Assembly (NCBI GenBank): GCA_027604685.1
Contig: JADHYX010000113.1
Span: forward strand, 1-56,136
Source of the DNA: Lobulomyces angularis
Lineage: Eukaryota > Chytridiomycota > Chytridiomycetes > Lobulomycetales > Lobulomycetaceae
Length of the DNA: 56,136 nt
Reading direction: 5' to 3'
Positions within the stretch are counted from its first letter, which is position 1. The number at the start of each line of letters is the position of its first letter. The position numbers were made by a program, and so were the translations under genes. The notes beneath the pieces are model-generated. The model was not told the origin of the DNA. It did not search any database and was given only the letters and a program-made list of their open reading frames with translations. Positions 43,158 to 55,700 of the stretch are shown here, one piece after another.

Positions 43158-45563
43158 ATGGAATTTTTCAGAGATAGAGTATTAAATTACTTTCCTCCTA
43201 CTTTAAAAGGAAAAACTTCGAGAAACTTGTTTCCTGCCTTACTGGATTTAGTTAAAGAGGAAGTAAAAAAACAGCTAAACTCCACTGAAAACGGTTTTCT
43301 TAATATTAATAGTAATTTAACTTTACATACGCAAATTCCCTTAAAAAGAAAATTATTTGAAGAAAACATAGAAATAAATTTGAAGAAGTTAAAAACTTGC
43401 GATTTTTTTACCAAAGAAGATGCCGAAAGGAAAGAGTCAGATTTTTTTTCTAACACAGAGGATGTGAATAAAGATAATATTTTGAATATCTCTAGTAATT
43501 GTGAAAAGTCTAAATTGCTAGAGTTGAATACTGACATTAGAAGCGAAAATGAAGTTCAGCACCAAGAAACTATTATTAAAACTTCAAAATTTACTTGCCA
43601 AGGTGAAGCACTCTTAAATGAGGTTAATAAAAATTCTGCATTAGGGAATAATGGATTAGAGGAACCGAACAAAGTTATTGAAACCCAAAAACAGATATTA
43701 AATAAGAACTCCAGCCACAGTAATTCATTTTTTCTAACAAATTCAATGGAAGATAACATTGGTGAAGTCTTGGCAAGCTCCATTAGTAAAGCTATAGAAC
43801 CGGAAGAGTTTAATAACAAGGACAATATTTGGAGGCTCTCACCATTGGAAAAACAAAAAAGAAGTGAAATCCAAACAAAACTGGAAGAAGCTTTTCATCG
43901 TTTAGATTCTTTAAGCATTCCACGTCAAACAACACATGATGTTAGCAATTCAGATGTTCCTTTCGATATCCAAAATTGTTTTAATAATAAAAAGGATACT
44001 ATGAGTAATTTTAACTTCTTACAGAGCTCGGCAGGATCATCAAAAGATACAAGTGATTATTTCTCTTTACTGAGCGCGGTTAGAAGTGGTAACGTTAGCT
44101 CACTTGGAAAGGAAGTTAGTTGGGTTGGAGGAGTATATGACATTAAAAAATCAAATGAGGAGAGTATGCGCGTCATTCAAGGTGCGATTTCCCATTCTAA
44201 TGCATTGGAAGAGGAAAAAAATACGTTAGATTTATTTCCCAAATCAACTCCATTTATTACCAAATCATTAACTCTGGTTCCTAATGATATTTCAGTTACA
44301 GAAGCAGTATCAGCAGCACAGAAATCTAATATTCTATCACAGTCAGTCCCGTTTATCACCAAATCAATAACTTCATTTCCCAGTGATTTTCCAGTTACAG
44401 AAGTAGTGTCAACAGTCCAAAATTCTAAGCCCTTGGCCCAATGCTCACTGGCGAATGTAGGCCAGCTTCAGTTCCCAATATTAACAGAAGGAAGCAATGA
44501 GGTAACTAGTAATGTAGACGTTAAAATGAAATCTAGAGAAAAGAGATCTGAGTTAAGAAAGACAGAATTAAAGGAAGCGAAAAAAATTAAACAAAAAAAT
44601 AAAAGACAAAAAGTGAGTCACGATTTCAGTGCGATACATACCAATAAAAGTGCAATAATAAATAGCCGTTATAATCAGCATAAAGCACAAAAACTTTTAT
44701 CAAAGGCAGAAGAACCAAAATTAGGAGTAGCAGGAAAAGTTATTACTGAAGAAGAAAAAGGAAATTATATTTGTTCTAATAATAAATGCAAAGGGACCTG
44801 GAATAATCATAAGGAAACTTGTCAATATGGAGCAAAGCTAAAGGAAAAAACAAATGCTAATGCAAACAAGTCTTTCACTTCCACAAAATCTGAAACCAGT
44901 TACTTGGAAAGGATTAAAAATTTTAAAAAGCTTACTTTGTGTCAATTTTTTAAAAAAGGTAGTTGTAGCATAATAAACTGTGAATACAGTCATGACCTTA
45001 AAATTGAATACTGCAAATTTTTTAATCTCAGCACCTGTGAAAAAGGATCTGCGTGTGAGTTTAAACATGAAAAACCAACGGAGGAAGTTTTAAAAAATTG
45101 GGAATTCGAAAACGTTATTTACCAAAAAAAAAAAAAAATTTTAAAAGAGCAAGAAGAAAAAACAAAATTAATTCTAATGGAGGAAGAAAAAAAATTAAAA
45201 AAATATAGTGAAGTGGAAGATAGGCTAAAAATGGTCAACAAAAAAAAAGGAATGCGAAAAAATAACAATCAAGTTACTGAAATGAAAAATAATGAAAATA
45301 ATTGTTCCTTATTAGACGAATTAGAAAAAGAATTGGAAAACGAAAACCTTGAAAATAACTCTGATTCAAACTTTAACGCCTTTACTGAATTATTTTCTCA
45401 AAATGAACTTCCTGTTAATTTCAAAAAAAATATTGCTTTTTTTACAGAAGTTACTACTGCACCGAATGAAAGTAATCTTTTGGATAATGAACATTCTGTT
45501 AATCAAGAATATAACAGTGAAACAATTTTTGAAAATGACTTGGATCCTTTTAGTTTTTTTTAA
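43158..45563 (+). CDS. Large intronless CCCH zinc-finger protein
   Basis: Single exon, 801 residues; family not firmly recognised. The N-terminus is MEFFRDRVLNYFPPTLKG. Most of the protein is Ser/Asn/Lys/Glu-rich and probably disordered. A 33-residue internal duplication (TPFITKS/VPFITKS ... VTE.VS..Q.S) starts at 44250 and 44349. Near residue 540 is a Cys-rich ICSNNKCKGTW. Two CCCH fingers follow at about 595-640: CQFFKKGSCSIINCEYSH (C-x7-C-x4-C-x3-H) and CKFFNLSTCEKGSACEFKH (C-x7-C-x5-C-x3-H), then a Lys/Glu coiled coil and an acidic tail. The fingers resemble those of RNA-binding ZC3H4/6/8-like proteins. The absence of introns in this neighbourhood is notable. Confidence 0.85.
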   Translation: MEFFRDRVLNYFPPTLKGKTSRNLFPALLDLVKEEVKKQLNSTENGFLNINSNLTLHTQIPLKRKLFEENIEINLKKLKTCDFFTKEDAERKESDFFSNTEDVNKDNILNISSNCEKSKLLELNTDIRSENEVQHQETIIKTSKFTCQGEALLNEVNKNSALGNNGLEEPNKVIETQKQILNKNSSHSNSFFLTNSMEDNIGEVLASSISKAIEPEEFNNKDNIWRLSPLEKQKRSEIQTKLEEAFHRLDSLSIPRQTTHDVSNSDVPFDIQNCFNNKKDTMSNFNFLQSSAGSSKDTSDYFSLLSAVRSGNVSSLGKEVSWVGGVYDIKKSNEESMRVIQGAISHSNALEEEKNTLDLFPKSTPFITKSLTLVPNDISVTEAVSAAQKSNILSQSVPFITKSITSFPSDFPVTEVVSTVQNSKPLAQCSLANVGQLQFPILTEGSNEVTSNVDVKMKSREKRSELRKTELKEAKKIKQKNKRQKVSHDFSAIHTNKSAIINSRYNQHKAQKLLSKAEEPKLGVAGKVITEEEKGNYICSNNKCKGTWNNHKETCQYGAKLKEKTNANANKSFTSTKSETSYLERIKNFKKLTLCQFFKKGSCSIINCEYSHDLKIEYCKFFNLSTCEKGSACEFKHEKPTEEVLKNWEFENVIYQKKKKILKEQEEKTKLILMEEEKKLKKYSEVEDRLKMVNKKKGMRKNNNQVTEMKNNENNCSLLDELEKELENENLENNSDSNFNAFTELFSQNELPVNFKKNIAFFTEVTTAPNESNLLDNEHSVNQEYNSETIFENDLDPFSFF

Positions 45564-45792
45564 TCTTGCAATTTCTAAGTTTTTCATTTTCTTTTTTTTA
45601 ATATATTTTAATTCTTAATAGTTCAGAATTAATTTATTTATAAAGTTTTCCAAGAGCCGTAAGTTTCTATAATGTAATACTCAATATATATCAACAAATC
45701 ATCAACCTTTTTTAATTTAACAATTCAAAAAAGAATAGTAAAAGAAAATAATATAGTTTAAACCATAACTAATAAAAAAGTTTTTGTTTATA

Positions 45793-48700
45793 CTAGATTC
45801 CTTCAAAATCCGCCCACCTACTGAATCCACCTACTCCATTTTTTATGTCTTCCTCTTTTTTTATCTCTATGCTTCTTACAACGTTCTTGAAATATTTCCT
45901 GATGGAGTCAGAAATGTTATTATTGTTAACACTATTTTCAAAATTAAAACTTGAAGTGGAATTCAATGGTCCAATAGAATTAAAATCTAATCCTGTATGA
46001 TGCTGTACTCCTCCCAATGTAGCATTGTTGGAGGAGGAAGTTGTTGTTGTGGGTGAAGTTACAGGCATTGCAGCTAAATTTGTTTCTATCAATTCTATCA
46101 ATGAATTAATGTACTTCATTGTAATCTACATACAAAAAAACAATAATAAATTAAAGTTTTTTTTATAAATATTATGCTTACAAATTCGTTCTTATTTTCA
46201 AAAAACCAAACACACCTTTCTAAAACTTCGATAAAAAGTTCTACAGAAACAAGTCTATCCATCATAGAATCAGCAATTTTTAAACTTTTTTGTAAACATT
46301 CTAAAACTTTTTTGCCATCTTTATAACCAGGCTTATTTTCTGGTCTACTTCCAGTATTAGTTATTTTATTGTTTGAATTTATTTCGTCTTCGCACCAGTA
46401 CAAGTGTGAAACTAAAATTTGACCTCTGCATTGATCTACACGTTTTAATAATCTTGACGAATGGACTAAACATTTCGTGATTAATGTAAGATAATTCTCG
46501 TAACCAAAACAAAAGGTGTTCTGCATCGTTCCAATTATCAGAGTGATAGCAGCATTTTGAGATTTAGACTCTGATATTGACTCTTCATATATGGTAAAAG
46601 CCTGAAAGTAATTTTATTTATTTGAGGGTAGTTTTCCATATTCTTACCTGGACAAAAAACTCATAGGAAAGCTCTTCAAAACCTGTTTCATTTGCACTTT
46701 GCGCGGCCAACAAAAACATTCTTAAACTTATTTCTGGCGGGGACATTAAATCTGAGCCAATTTTGTTAACCCCACTTACTGCCTTATTAAAATTCTCATT
46801 GGTTTCTCCAAATAAGCTAGTTGTATTATTATCTTCTTCTAATTCAAAGTTTTCTCTAGCTTTCAATAATGCTGTTATTGTCTGGTGTATAAATTTATAT
46901 AAAGCCTGAAGTTTTGGAGTAATAGAGCTGTCATCCTTAAAAGATTCAAAAAAAAAAATTAAGTGGTTTCGCTTACCTCAGATACTAAGGAATCTTGCCT
47001 TAACGAACCGTACTTCCTTGCAAGTTTGATGGAAGCTATAATTAATGGAGGCAGTGTAAATCTTATCCGCACATCTCCTCCTTCACTGAAATGCTTTCTA
47101 GCAGCACTTAAAAGCTAAAATGTACATTGTATTTATAAACAAAATGATTTAAAGTAATCACCATAAAATCTTGATCCAATTCTTTTTCTGCAACAATTCC
47201 ATTTTCGTCAAAACTTTCAATTAAATGAACCAAACGCGCAATCATTTCTTGCTCTTGAACAACTTCACCCCAATCCAAATTTGAATCATTGGATATTACT
47301 TTTGGTTCATACTTTGGTCCAGATTCCTTTTGCAACGAAGAAATATCGGTAATTTTCTGTCCAAATAATCCTCCATCATTCTGCTCCCTAATTAAACAAC
47401 TGAGAAGCTCTCCGAATAATAAATTTATTCCATCAATACTACTTATTCTAAACAATCAGGTGTAAAATTAAAACTTATTTTTAAAGGAGCTACCTAAAGC
47501 CTGAAGCTGAAGAAGTCAAAAGTGCGCTGCATAGTGCGTGGGATACCTCCCTCCTTAATGAATATGGTTGCAGAAACAATAAATCGGTATAATTTCCTGC
47601 TAATGTTGAAGATTCAGTACGTTTCGTGGAACTTGAAGGGAAATTTAGAAATGAAGATATTGTATCCCCTTTGTACACATTAATGGGACTCAGCAATAAA
47701 TGTGATAAAGAAATTCTCGTTTCGGCGGAATTTATATCAGGGCTAATTAAAAAAAAAAAATAAAAATAAAAAATAAAACTTAATTAGAAGATTAATACGA
47801 GTTAGAGTTTTTCGCCTCTAAAAATTTCTGCTTCGCAAACAATAAGACATTATCGACGTATTCTAAGTGCTCTGGGTAACAATTAAGCGAAAGATTAATA
47901 AGCGATCCTAGTAAGGCAATAATATACTGAATTGAAAACTCTGGTCTGGCCTAAATTAAAAATAATAAAATAATTAGTATAGATGTTTTAATCAACCTTA
48001 ACAAGTTCAGTAATTTGATGCCAGAAGACATCAAACAGTTGAACGTCATTTGGTATTCCACCTGCAGTCGAAGAAGGACTACCTTCACCACCATTTGAGA
48101 TATTTTTTAAAGTAATTGGACTTTTGTCATCTTCAATTGTATTTAATTTTTCATTTTCGTTTTTCAGCTTTAACCTTTGTTCTTCTCGAGCTCTTAAAGC
48201 AAAATTAGAAAATCTATCAATTAAACTAATAACAATTTGCTTAATGTTAACATTTCGCTGCAGCTGTGCTGTAGCAGATAAGAAAGGATCCAAGGTTTTT
48301 AAATGAAAATCATCAGGAAATACTTGAATTATAACTTCCATTAAATAATCTTGGGCTATGACATCCTTGCAATTAACTATTTCTTCTAATATTGATGGCA
48401 ATACCAACTATTATAATTTTTTAAAGCTAAGTAAAAACTGATGTAGTTATTTACATTTTGATAAACAGCCAAGTCTAGTGATTCCAATTGGCTCAATCTG
48501 ACTAAATTACTTCCTACTAGTAACCTCAATTCTTTCCTTTCCTGTTCTCTCCTAAACTTTTCCCTAGAGTGACCTTGGTGTTGCAACCTAACCCAAAGTT
48601 TGTTCATCTCAATAAAATTTTGCAAAATAAAATGTATGGAGTCATTAATTGTACCATGGGGACTACAAAAATTTTTGAAAATAAAATATTGTTCGTTTAT

Positions 48701-49574
48701 CATATTGAACACACCCATCAATGACTCCATCTGGCAGATAATCTCTAGTCATCCCGCTTAAATAATATCTTAAAAATAATCCTCTGGTTGGATGTTGAAC
48801 TCTTAAAAAATTTAGAAAAAAGATTAGATTTACGCTAAATAATTTAAACACCCTCTGGACATCTCCAACATATCCCGCATTAATTCTTTTATTGGGGGAA
48901 CTTCATCATCATTTTCATCTTTCAACATGTCAGATGCTTTTTCAGGTGACGACTGTATATTTTTTTCATCGTTTTTGTCATAAGACTGCAAGCCATGTCT
49001 ATTCGGATTTGATACTGCTTTGGAATTTTTGGATCCTATTGATTCTTTACTTACTCTCATGTACACTGAGAAATTACATAAACGAAAAAATAAAATGTAA
49101 AATTTGCCATTTAAGACAAAAATACCTGAGCCAACAGTAATCATTAAATATAGTCTTGGTACAATGTTTCCAGCATATTGTACTAGTTCGTATAAGTCAG
49201 ACTACAAAAAAATTCATAGGTTAAATTTAACTATTGGATGAAATTAATTGTACAAGATGATGTTTATTCGATATATGAGCATCGTAAAGGTACGTTGTCA
49301 AAAATCTCAACTCGTCAAAAATGGCCATGTATAACTCATAATAAGTTTTTGGGGTTAAAGATGACGTTCTTAGTTCAGAAAGCATCGTTGAGCAATGCTT
49401 TAATGCATCCATCAACTTAAAGTTATCCTATTACATTTAAATTTTAGTAAAAGAATTTTCTTAAAGAAAATTTACCAAGCATCTCTTCATATGAAATGAT
49501 TGAACCTTCACTATGCTTAAACTTTCATCTAAAACTTTAGCTTGATCTTCTGCTTTTGGTGAATTTACATTCAT
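45793..49574 (-). CDS. VPS35: Retromer core subunit Vps35
   Basis: Alpha-solenoid scaffold of the endosome-to-Golgi retromer. ATG 49574 to TAG 45793, about a dozen exons, roughly 850-900 residues. N-terminal blocks are [51 protein letters not shown] and [19 protein letters not shown], which includes the PRLYL motif that binds Vps26. Then [32 protein letters not shown] and [17 protein letters not shown] follow, with [18 protein letters not shown] beyond. The C-terminal part shows [23 protein letters not shown] and [16 protein letters not shown], the Vps29-binding half. A hydrophilic insert ([12 protein letters not shown]...DENDDEVPP) precedes the VQHP block, as in yeast. It converges with the CCCH gene. 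Confidence 0.95.
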
Positions 49575-49826
49575 GTTAAATTAAATAATTCTCATAAAAA
49601 AATTTTTTGATTGAAAAAGATTTAAAAAAAAAATCATCTTTCTTAGAAATGAATTGGAGTATATAGGCTACATGCTGATGATACAGCAAAAGTAACTTTC
49701 ATCAATTTCATTTTAAGACTTACAATAGAACAATAAGGAAAAAAAGTTTCTTAAAAAATTTTTGTTAGATCATAAAGGTAGTTTATGGTATTTTATTTTT
49801 GATAATTTTACTATATACAATAAATT

Positions 49827-50758
49827 TTACACCTTCGTATCATTAAGTTCACAATCTGTCGTCTCTAAACTCTTAATTAAGTGCGTTCCTGATATTGACA
49901 TACTAATGTATAGAATCAGAAATAAAGGATATGATAAGGTAACAATATTATTCGCCATGCTTAACGACTTCGGGTCTTTACTGGTAAATACAACGATCAA
50001 ATAAATTAAATCCAAAATTGCGGTCACAACAACAACTACTGTTTGATCTTTTATGAGTTTTTTTATGAATGTGTAAAAAGTAAGGTCTTTTTTTATGGAT
50101 TTCTTTAATCCCATTACAATCAGTGCCGCCATAACTAAACTATACAACATTTCACTTCCTTTTTCAAGAATGTTGTACTTCTCTATTAAAATAGTTGAGC
50201 AAACTCCATTTTGAGTTGATATATTTTCATACTTGGTAATGGTTAATATAGCAATACTTAAACGAGCAATAATGCAAAATCCAATCATATACTTAATGGT
50301 ATTAATACTTGATATAAAATAAGCAAGTTTAAATATCAATAAAAATATTGTTATCAGTTACTGTTTTGAGTTCAATTTATAGGCTATTTGTGCTTGAAAT
50401 ATCCAGTACGCTCCATACACGAATAATTGAAGTGAATATCCCAATTTCATTTTCAAAAAACCTGTAAATAGAAACTTAAGCATATAATTAGAAATTAAAC
50501 AATAATTACAGTGACGGTTTGGTAAAATGTCCACTAACATGGCCCACATCGAAGTTCCCAAAATAACCAGTGAAATTATTAACGAAATGATAAAGATGGA
50601 CCTGTTAAAAGATGAATAAGACATGCAAGAGGGTTAAAGTGCACAAACCTTTTCATTTGATTAATGAGAACAACAGCAATAATCAATAGAGAGAACGCAA
50701 TCCCAGTGGCAACACCGCGCATGTAGTTGGTGAGAACATTTGTTTCACTAAAACTCAT
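49827..50758 (-). CDS. Polytopic membrane protein of unknown family
   Basis: ATG 50758 to TAA 49827, four exons (intron donors near 50645, 50460 and 50355), about 280 residues. About seven hydrophobic helices: GIAFSLLIIAVVLINQ, IFIISLIISLVILGTSMWAM, YSLQLFVYGAYWIFQAQIAY, IKYMIGFCIIARLSIAILTI, MLYSLVMAALIVMGL, TVVVVVTAILDLIYLIVVF and NIVTLSYPLFLILYISMSIS. A CNYC pair sits in a loop. N-terminus likely extracellular (MSFSETNVLTN); the short C-tail is acidic. I do not recognise the family. It has the same helix count as the 7-TM protein at 7.8 kb but no obvious shared motifs. Confidence 0.75.
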
Positions 50759-51062
50759 TAAGTTTGTTTACCGAAGATCACAAGATTATATTTAAAAATG
50801 AACTTTTGTTAACTTATCAGTTTTATAGATGCACTTTTTAGCAATAAAAAATTTTCAATTTGTTTGAAAATTTTTTCTAATTACCAAAAATGTTTGTAGC
50901 CTTCAAATACGTTTTCTCACCTTCTCCCAGGTTTTTGTTCTATTTTTCACTGTATGGCAAAAAAATAGGCTGTTCAAAATGGCACTGCCAAGTACAAATC
51001 GTTTGTACAAGTTTGTGCATGTTAAATCGATTTATAAATACAATCTATATTCAGTTTAATAA
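50759..51062. other. Spacer upstream of the membrane-protein gene, downstream of RTF1
   Basis: About 300 bp of AT-rich sequence. An open frame of 66 codons (from 50890) overlaps the RTF1 end on the other strand and shows no family features. Confidence 0.5.
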
Positions 51063-52870
51063 TCAAGTTAACACAGATAAGTCTAAATAATCGAAAAAAT
51101 TATCATCAACCAAATCAATATTATCAACTAACTTAACAACACATGCCATTTGAACCAAGCTCATTATTCCTTTACCATCTTCTTCGTTCCTATGATAATA
51201 TACAATTAAACAAAAAAATATTGCATCATTGATTTACTTTATTCCTAGTGCCTTTCGTTCAGCCTCTTTCCCTTCCAAAAGATTATTTCTTCGGTTTTTT
51301 TCATTCAGTTTCTTCATTTTTGCCGCAAAATCACTATTTGTTGTTAGCTTCAACTCAAACTTTTCTTCAATTTCCTTTAATTTCAGTTCTAAATTCTGTA
51401 CCATTTCGGAGTAAGGGTTATCTTGACGAGCAAGTTCTAAATCTCTTTTCAGCTTTAATTTCTCTGATGCAATATTAGTCGGAATTTTTTTAAATGACTT
51501 CTTTTTTTCTACCATTTCATTTATTTCTTTCTAAAGAAAATTATATGGTCAACAGATTTAAAGAGTCTACTATTATCTTTACCTCTGTTAGAACATATTT
51601 TCTTGCTTCATCCAATTCAGTAACTTTATCTTTGATTTCAGCTTTTGGGGTCAATAAAATTTTTTCATTTTTTAATGTTCTGATGTATCTATTCCATTCC
51701 TCCTAAAATTGTTGTTAAAAAAATTTAACACAACGAAAAACCTGGGTAAACGGGGAGTTGGAAATAATATCCATGGTAAACTTTTTCTCAGCTTTGCCGT
51801 GAGCCAACAGCAAAGCTTTATTGAGTTGAGTGTGGCCAATTTGGTAAACTTTATGGTGATCAACCACTTCTACAAAGTGAAAACCCAAAATTAAACAATT
51901 TACAATTTTTCACATTTAAACCCTTAATTAAACAAATTCTATAAACTCTTTCTGAAGTTTTAGCGTCCATCTGTAACCCAACTCTAACAAAGCAACCGAT
52001 CACTGTTCGGTCAAAAAATGGAGAATAACACCATTTTTCTAATTCATCTCTAGTGATTTGAATTGAGTCGATGTCACTTTTTTCAACAGGATCCTGCAAA
52101 ATAAAAATTACCGAACTGATAACCTTTTATGAACTATACTTCTTTTACTATGCTTTCATCTTCAAATTCCCCATCCTCTTCACTAGAAAAATCTCTTGTT
52201 AACCCTCCTGTGTACCTTATAATTCAGAATTACTAACTTTAACATTTAAAAAAGTTATTTAATACCCAGGATCTTTTTTTTTTTCCCTTTGGTTTTTTAA
52301 CGCCGAAAGAGAGTTAGATTTTTTTTCCTTTTCAGTTTGCTTTCTAGAGGACTTTCCTGAGTTTTTATAATTTTTTTAACATTATTCAAATTAAAAAGAA
52401 AATTACTTCTGTCAGATTCTTCGTCTTTAACCTTTTTTACTGCTTTTCCTGCGTTTAATTTGTTTTTAACCTGCCGTTTATCAAGTAAAAATTGTCTCTA
52501 AACATAATGAAGTGTAAGCGTCGTTACATTAGTAAAAAATCCACCTTTTCTGCCCTTTCTGTTAAAATCTGTTCTCTTTCCAATGCAGTCATTGCTTCTA
52601 GCCTTTCACGATCAGCTGCATCTCCGTAGTATTCATCGTCGTATTCATCCAGTTCTTGATAATAATTAAATTTTCACGTAATACATTAGGCTGTTAAAAA
52701 TTTACCTTCTTCTACAAAAAAAGGTTTATTTATTATATATTGCCAAAAAATTGTTTACCAGAATCCTCTGAACTTGATTCTTCCTTTTTCCTTTTTGTCC
52801 TTTTTTTGCTTTTTACTGGTCCTTCATCAAAACCAGCTAATGCCATCAATTCTGCATCAAGATCACTCAT
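51063..52870 (-). CDS. RTF1: Paf1-complex subunit Rtf1 (Plus3 domain)
   Basis: Transcription elongation factor that couples Pol II/Spt5 to histone H2B ubiquitylation. ATG 52870 to TGA 51063, about nine exons. It starts MSDLDAELMALAGFDEG, then a Lys/Ser/Glu-rich part (KSKKRTKRKKEESSSEDS), DEYDDEYYGDAADRERLEAM and LEREQILTERAEKV, the Rtf1 histone-modification region. KKKDPG and DFSSEEDGEFEDES follow. The Plus3 domain is SIQITRDELEKWCYSPFFDR, VIGCFVRVG, RVYRICLIKGV and HHKVYQIGHTQLNKALLLAHG, then FTMDIISNSPFTQEEWNRY. The C-terminal Lys/Glu helices include RNNLLEGKEAERKALGI. Each block matches the Rtf1 order. Confidence 0.93.
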
Positions 52871-53056
52871 TTTTGTTATCTTCTAATTTTAGAGTATGTA
52901 TTCAATATATTTTTTTAATCAATGCGAAGGAAGTGCAAATTTTAAATATTCTTACAATATTTTTTAATTTCCAAATAAAAAAAAAATTTAAAAAAAAATG
53001 AAACTATAAAGATTATCATAATAGTCTAATATGAAAACTCGATCTTACCACATTTT

Positions 53057-55700
53057 TTAACGTCGCTCAACATACGAGCTAGGAAATAGTCCAATAATAC
53101 CATCTCTGTTTGTACCCTGCCACCAATCGTCTAAACTTTTAATTAATTTTCAAAAAAATGATTTTCCAACCATCTAAAACGGCAATGTCTCTCAACAACT
53201 CCCCTTCTGTTAATGAAATTTCATTGGGTTCGGCCGCTAAGACAATTAAATTCTTTCAAGATCATTCAGTAATACCTTGGTAGTCATACATAGCGACTGC
53301 TTCAAAACCTTTAGGTGGTAAAGGTGGTGGGGCGTGCCTTTGTTGGGGAGACTCCGGATGTTGTTGCTAGAATAAAAAAAATTAGTCCGTTGACGCAAAT
53401 TTAAATGTACTTGAACTTCAACATAAGTAGCAGGGAATAACCCTTGCTGTCCCCTGTCATTCATGCCTTGCCACCAATCCTCATCTACATATAAAGTTCA
53501 AGAATATTAAAAAAAATATACTCCAAACCTAATTTAGTTATATTTGTAATTATTTCATTTTCTCTCAAGCTTAATTCATTAGGTTCTTGCGCATCATAAT
53601 CGTATAACGCAAGAGCTGCCAATTTTGATGATAAAGCTATGTGGCAAATGTTAGTGTTAAATTATATGCTACGTACAAATCGCTTGTCTCTTTCTTTCTT
53701 CTTCGGCCTCTTTTGCAAGCTGCTCTCTCTCCCTAAGTCTGTCTGCTTCTAATTGCTGTTGCCGCTTTTCTGCTTGAACCCTATATTCCTCCTCCTGACG
53801 AGCCTTTTCCTCTGCTATACGTTGCTTCTCTATTTTTTCTGCTTCTCTCCTTTCCCTTTCTGCTAGTTCTCCTTCGGCATTCAAATTACGATCAGGCAAT
53901 GGTGGGGCCTAAAAAAATCAAACCACCAAATCAAAAAAAGCTTACAATGTCTGCTTTTATTTCCTCTACATAATCAGCGGGAAACAAACCTGTCCTTCCT
54001 TGCACTGTGCCTTGCCACCAGGAGAGATCGATCTTCAAAATATCAGTAATAATGTCATCCTCCCTTAAAGAAATTTCATTTGCTTCATCTGCATTATAAT
54101 CGTAAAGTGCTTTAGCGCAAATGCTAGTAACCTGCACCGGAGTAGGAATTGCTGAAGTCACTTTTTAAAATATACATTAATGCCTTATCAGATATGAACG
54201 TACTCTTATTCCTAGTGTCCATTTCGTTATTCCTTTCAACTAATTGTTGAGCTTTAAATGCTTGTAGTTTTTCAACTTCCTCCCTTTCCTTAATCAAGGC
54301 AGTTTCTCTAGCTCTTTCATCTGCCTCTCTCTTTTCTCTTTCCTCTCGAATCGAAACAGATGCGCGAGATGGAGTAATATCATGGTTATTAAATTTATTA
54401 AAATTATTGGTAGCATTATTTTGAGATTGTCCATTTGAAGCAATATCTTTTTGAAACCTTGACGCTAAATTACTGGTACCTTGCACTGTGTTGTTGAAAT
54501 TTTGAAACTTAGTGGTCTGTTGACTCTGTTCCACCTCTTCCTTTCTTTTAATATAAGCAGCTTCTCTTTCACGCTGAAAAAATTAATTTGGCGAATTAAA
54601 AAATGTACCTCTTCCTTTTCTCTCCTCAACCTCTCCTCGCGCACTCCCTGCCCTAAAATAATAAAAGTGATTGATTAAAACTGACTATACCACAGAAAAT
54701 CCTTTCTCTCTCTTCTTTTTCTTTCATGTCTTCTTCAAACTGTTTTCTTTGTCTTTCCCTTTCGACTTGTTCAGAATTCACATTAAGTGTCGGCGAATAA
54801 GTTGGTACTTTATTTTGTGAATGGATATAAGTACTTTGCTTAGCAGATGCAATATTTGAAGGTTGGTGCGAATTAGAAGATACAACCTTAGCACCATAAG
54901 TTGGAGTATAAGATGTTGAAGGTTTTGTACCAATATTTGGAGAGTACGAGTCTGATTTGAAAGGAGTAGATTGAGTATGACTAGGTTTTGTTGGTGAATT
55001 TTCAAATGAATCAATAGCTGATGGGCCTCGTTCATTGTGAATAGAATACTTCGCTCCAGCAGAATCTTTCACCTTTCTTTAAATAACAATCAGTCAAAGA
55101 AAATAAAAAAGTAATATACTTCATAATCAAAGAAGGTGAAACATCTTCAAGAGATCTTGCATTAATATTAACATGATACCCCTAAATTTGATTTTTAAAA
55201 AAATATTCGATAAAGAGTTACTTTAAAAAACAATTCAACGTCTCGGACGAAAACATTGAATTGACCTTTTTTTTGAACTGGAACCCCATCACCGCACTAA
55301 AGGGTTGATAAGAAAAATTTTGGCATCCATAATTTTTAATTTATATTACAAAAATGAAAAATTACCCAGGAAATTAAAACATATTTCCAAAGTCCACTAA
55401 TTGGTTCTTTAACTTTACAGAAAGCAAATTGCATTTTACCTTCATCAAACTCTTCCTCAACTTCCTCTAGTCCGCCGTCTTTCAGACAAGCCAAAAAAAT
55501 TGAATAAAAGTGTTTAATTTCAATTTTACCTCCAGACCCAAGTAGCCTTAATATAGAGTCAACACCAGTAACTTGCCAACACGCCCAGTTTACATTTGAT
55601 TCGTAGCTCAAGATGTTGCGATAAACATCACTTACATCAGGAGGAAAACTAACTATTAAACGTAAATAACCCTTAACTTAAAAAAAATACCATGAGCCAT
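53057..55700 (-). CDS. ABP1: Abp1/drebrin-like actin-binding protein with three SH3 domains
   Basis: Cortical actin-patch protein linking F-actin to endocytic factors and Arp2/3. ATG 55700 to TAA 53057, more than ten exons; the first exon is 10 nt (MAH plus one base). The ADF-H domain reads [57 protein letters not shown] and [17 protein letters not shown] Ser/Pro-rich region and Glu/Arg-rich coiled coils ([24 protein letters not shown]) follow. Three SH3 domains end the protein: [15 protein letters not shown]...[25 protein letters not shown]...[27 protein letters not shown]...[12 protein letters not shown]. cerevisiae Abp1 has one SH3, so the triplet is a local elaboration. Confidence 0.94.

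Noticed and set aside
50890..51090. 66-codon plus-strand frame
   Set aside because: Overlaps the RTF1 end on the opposite strand and shows no family features.
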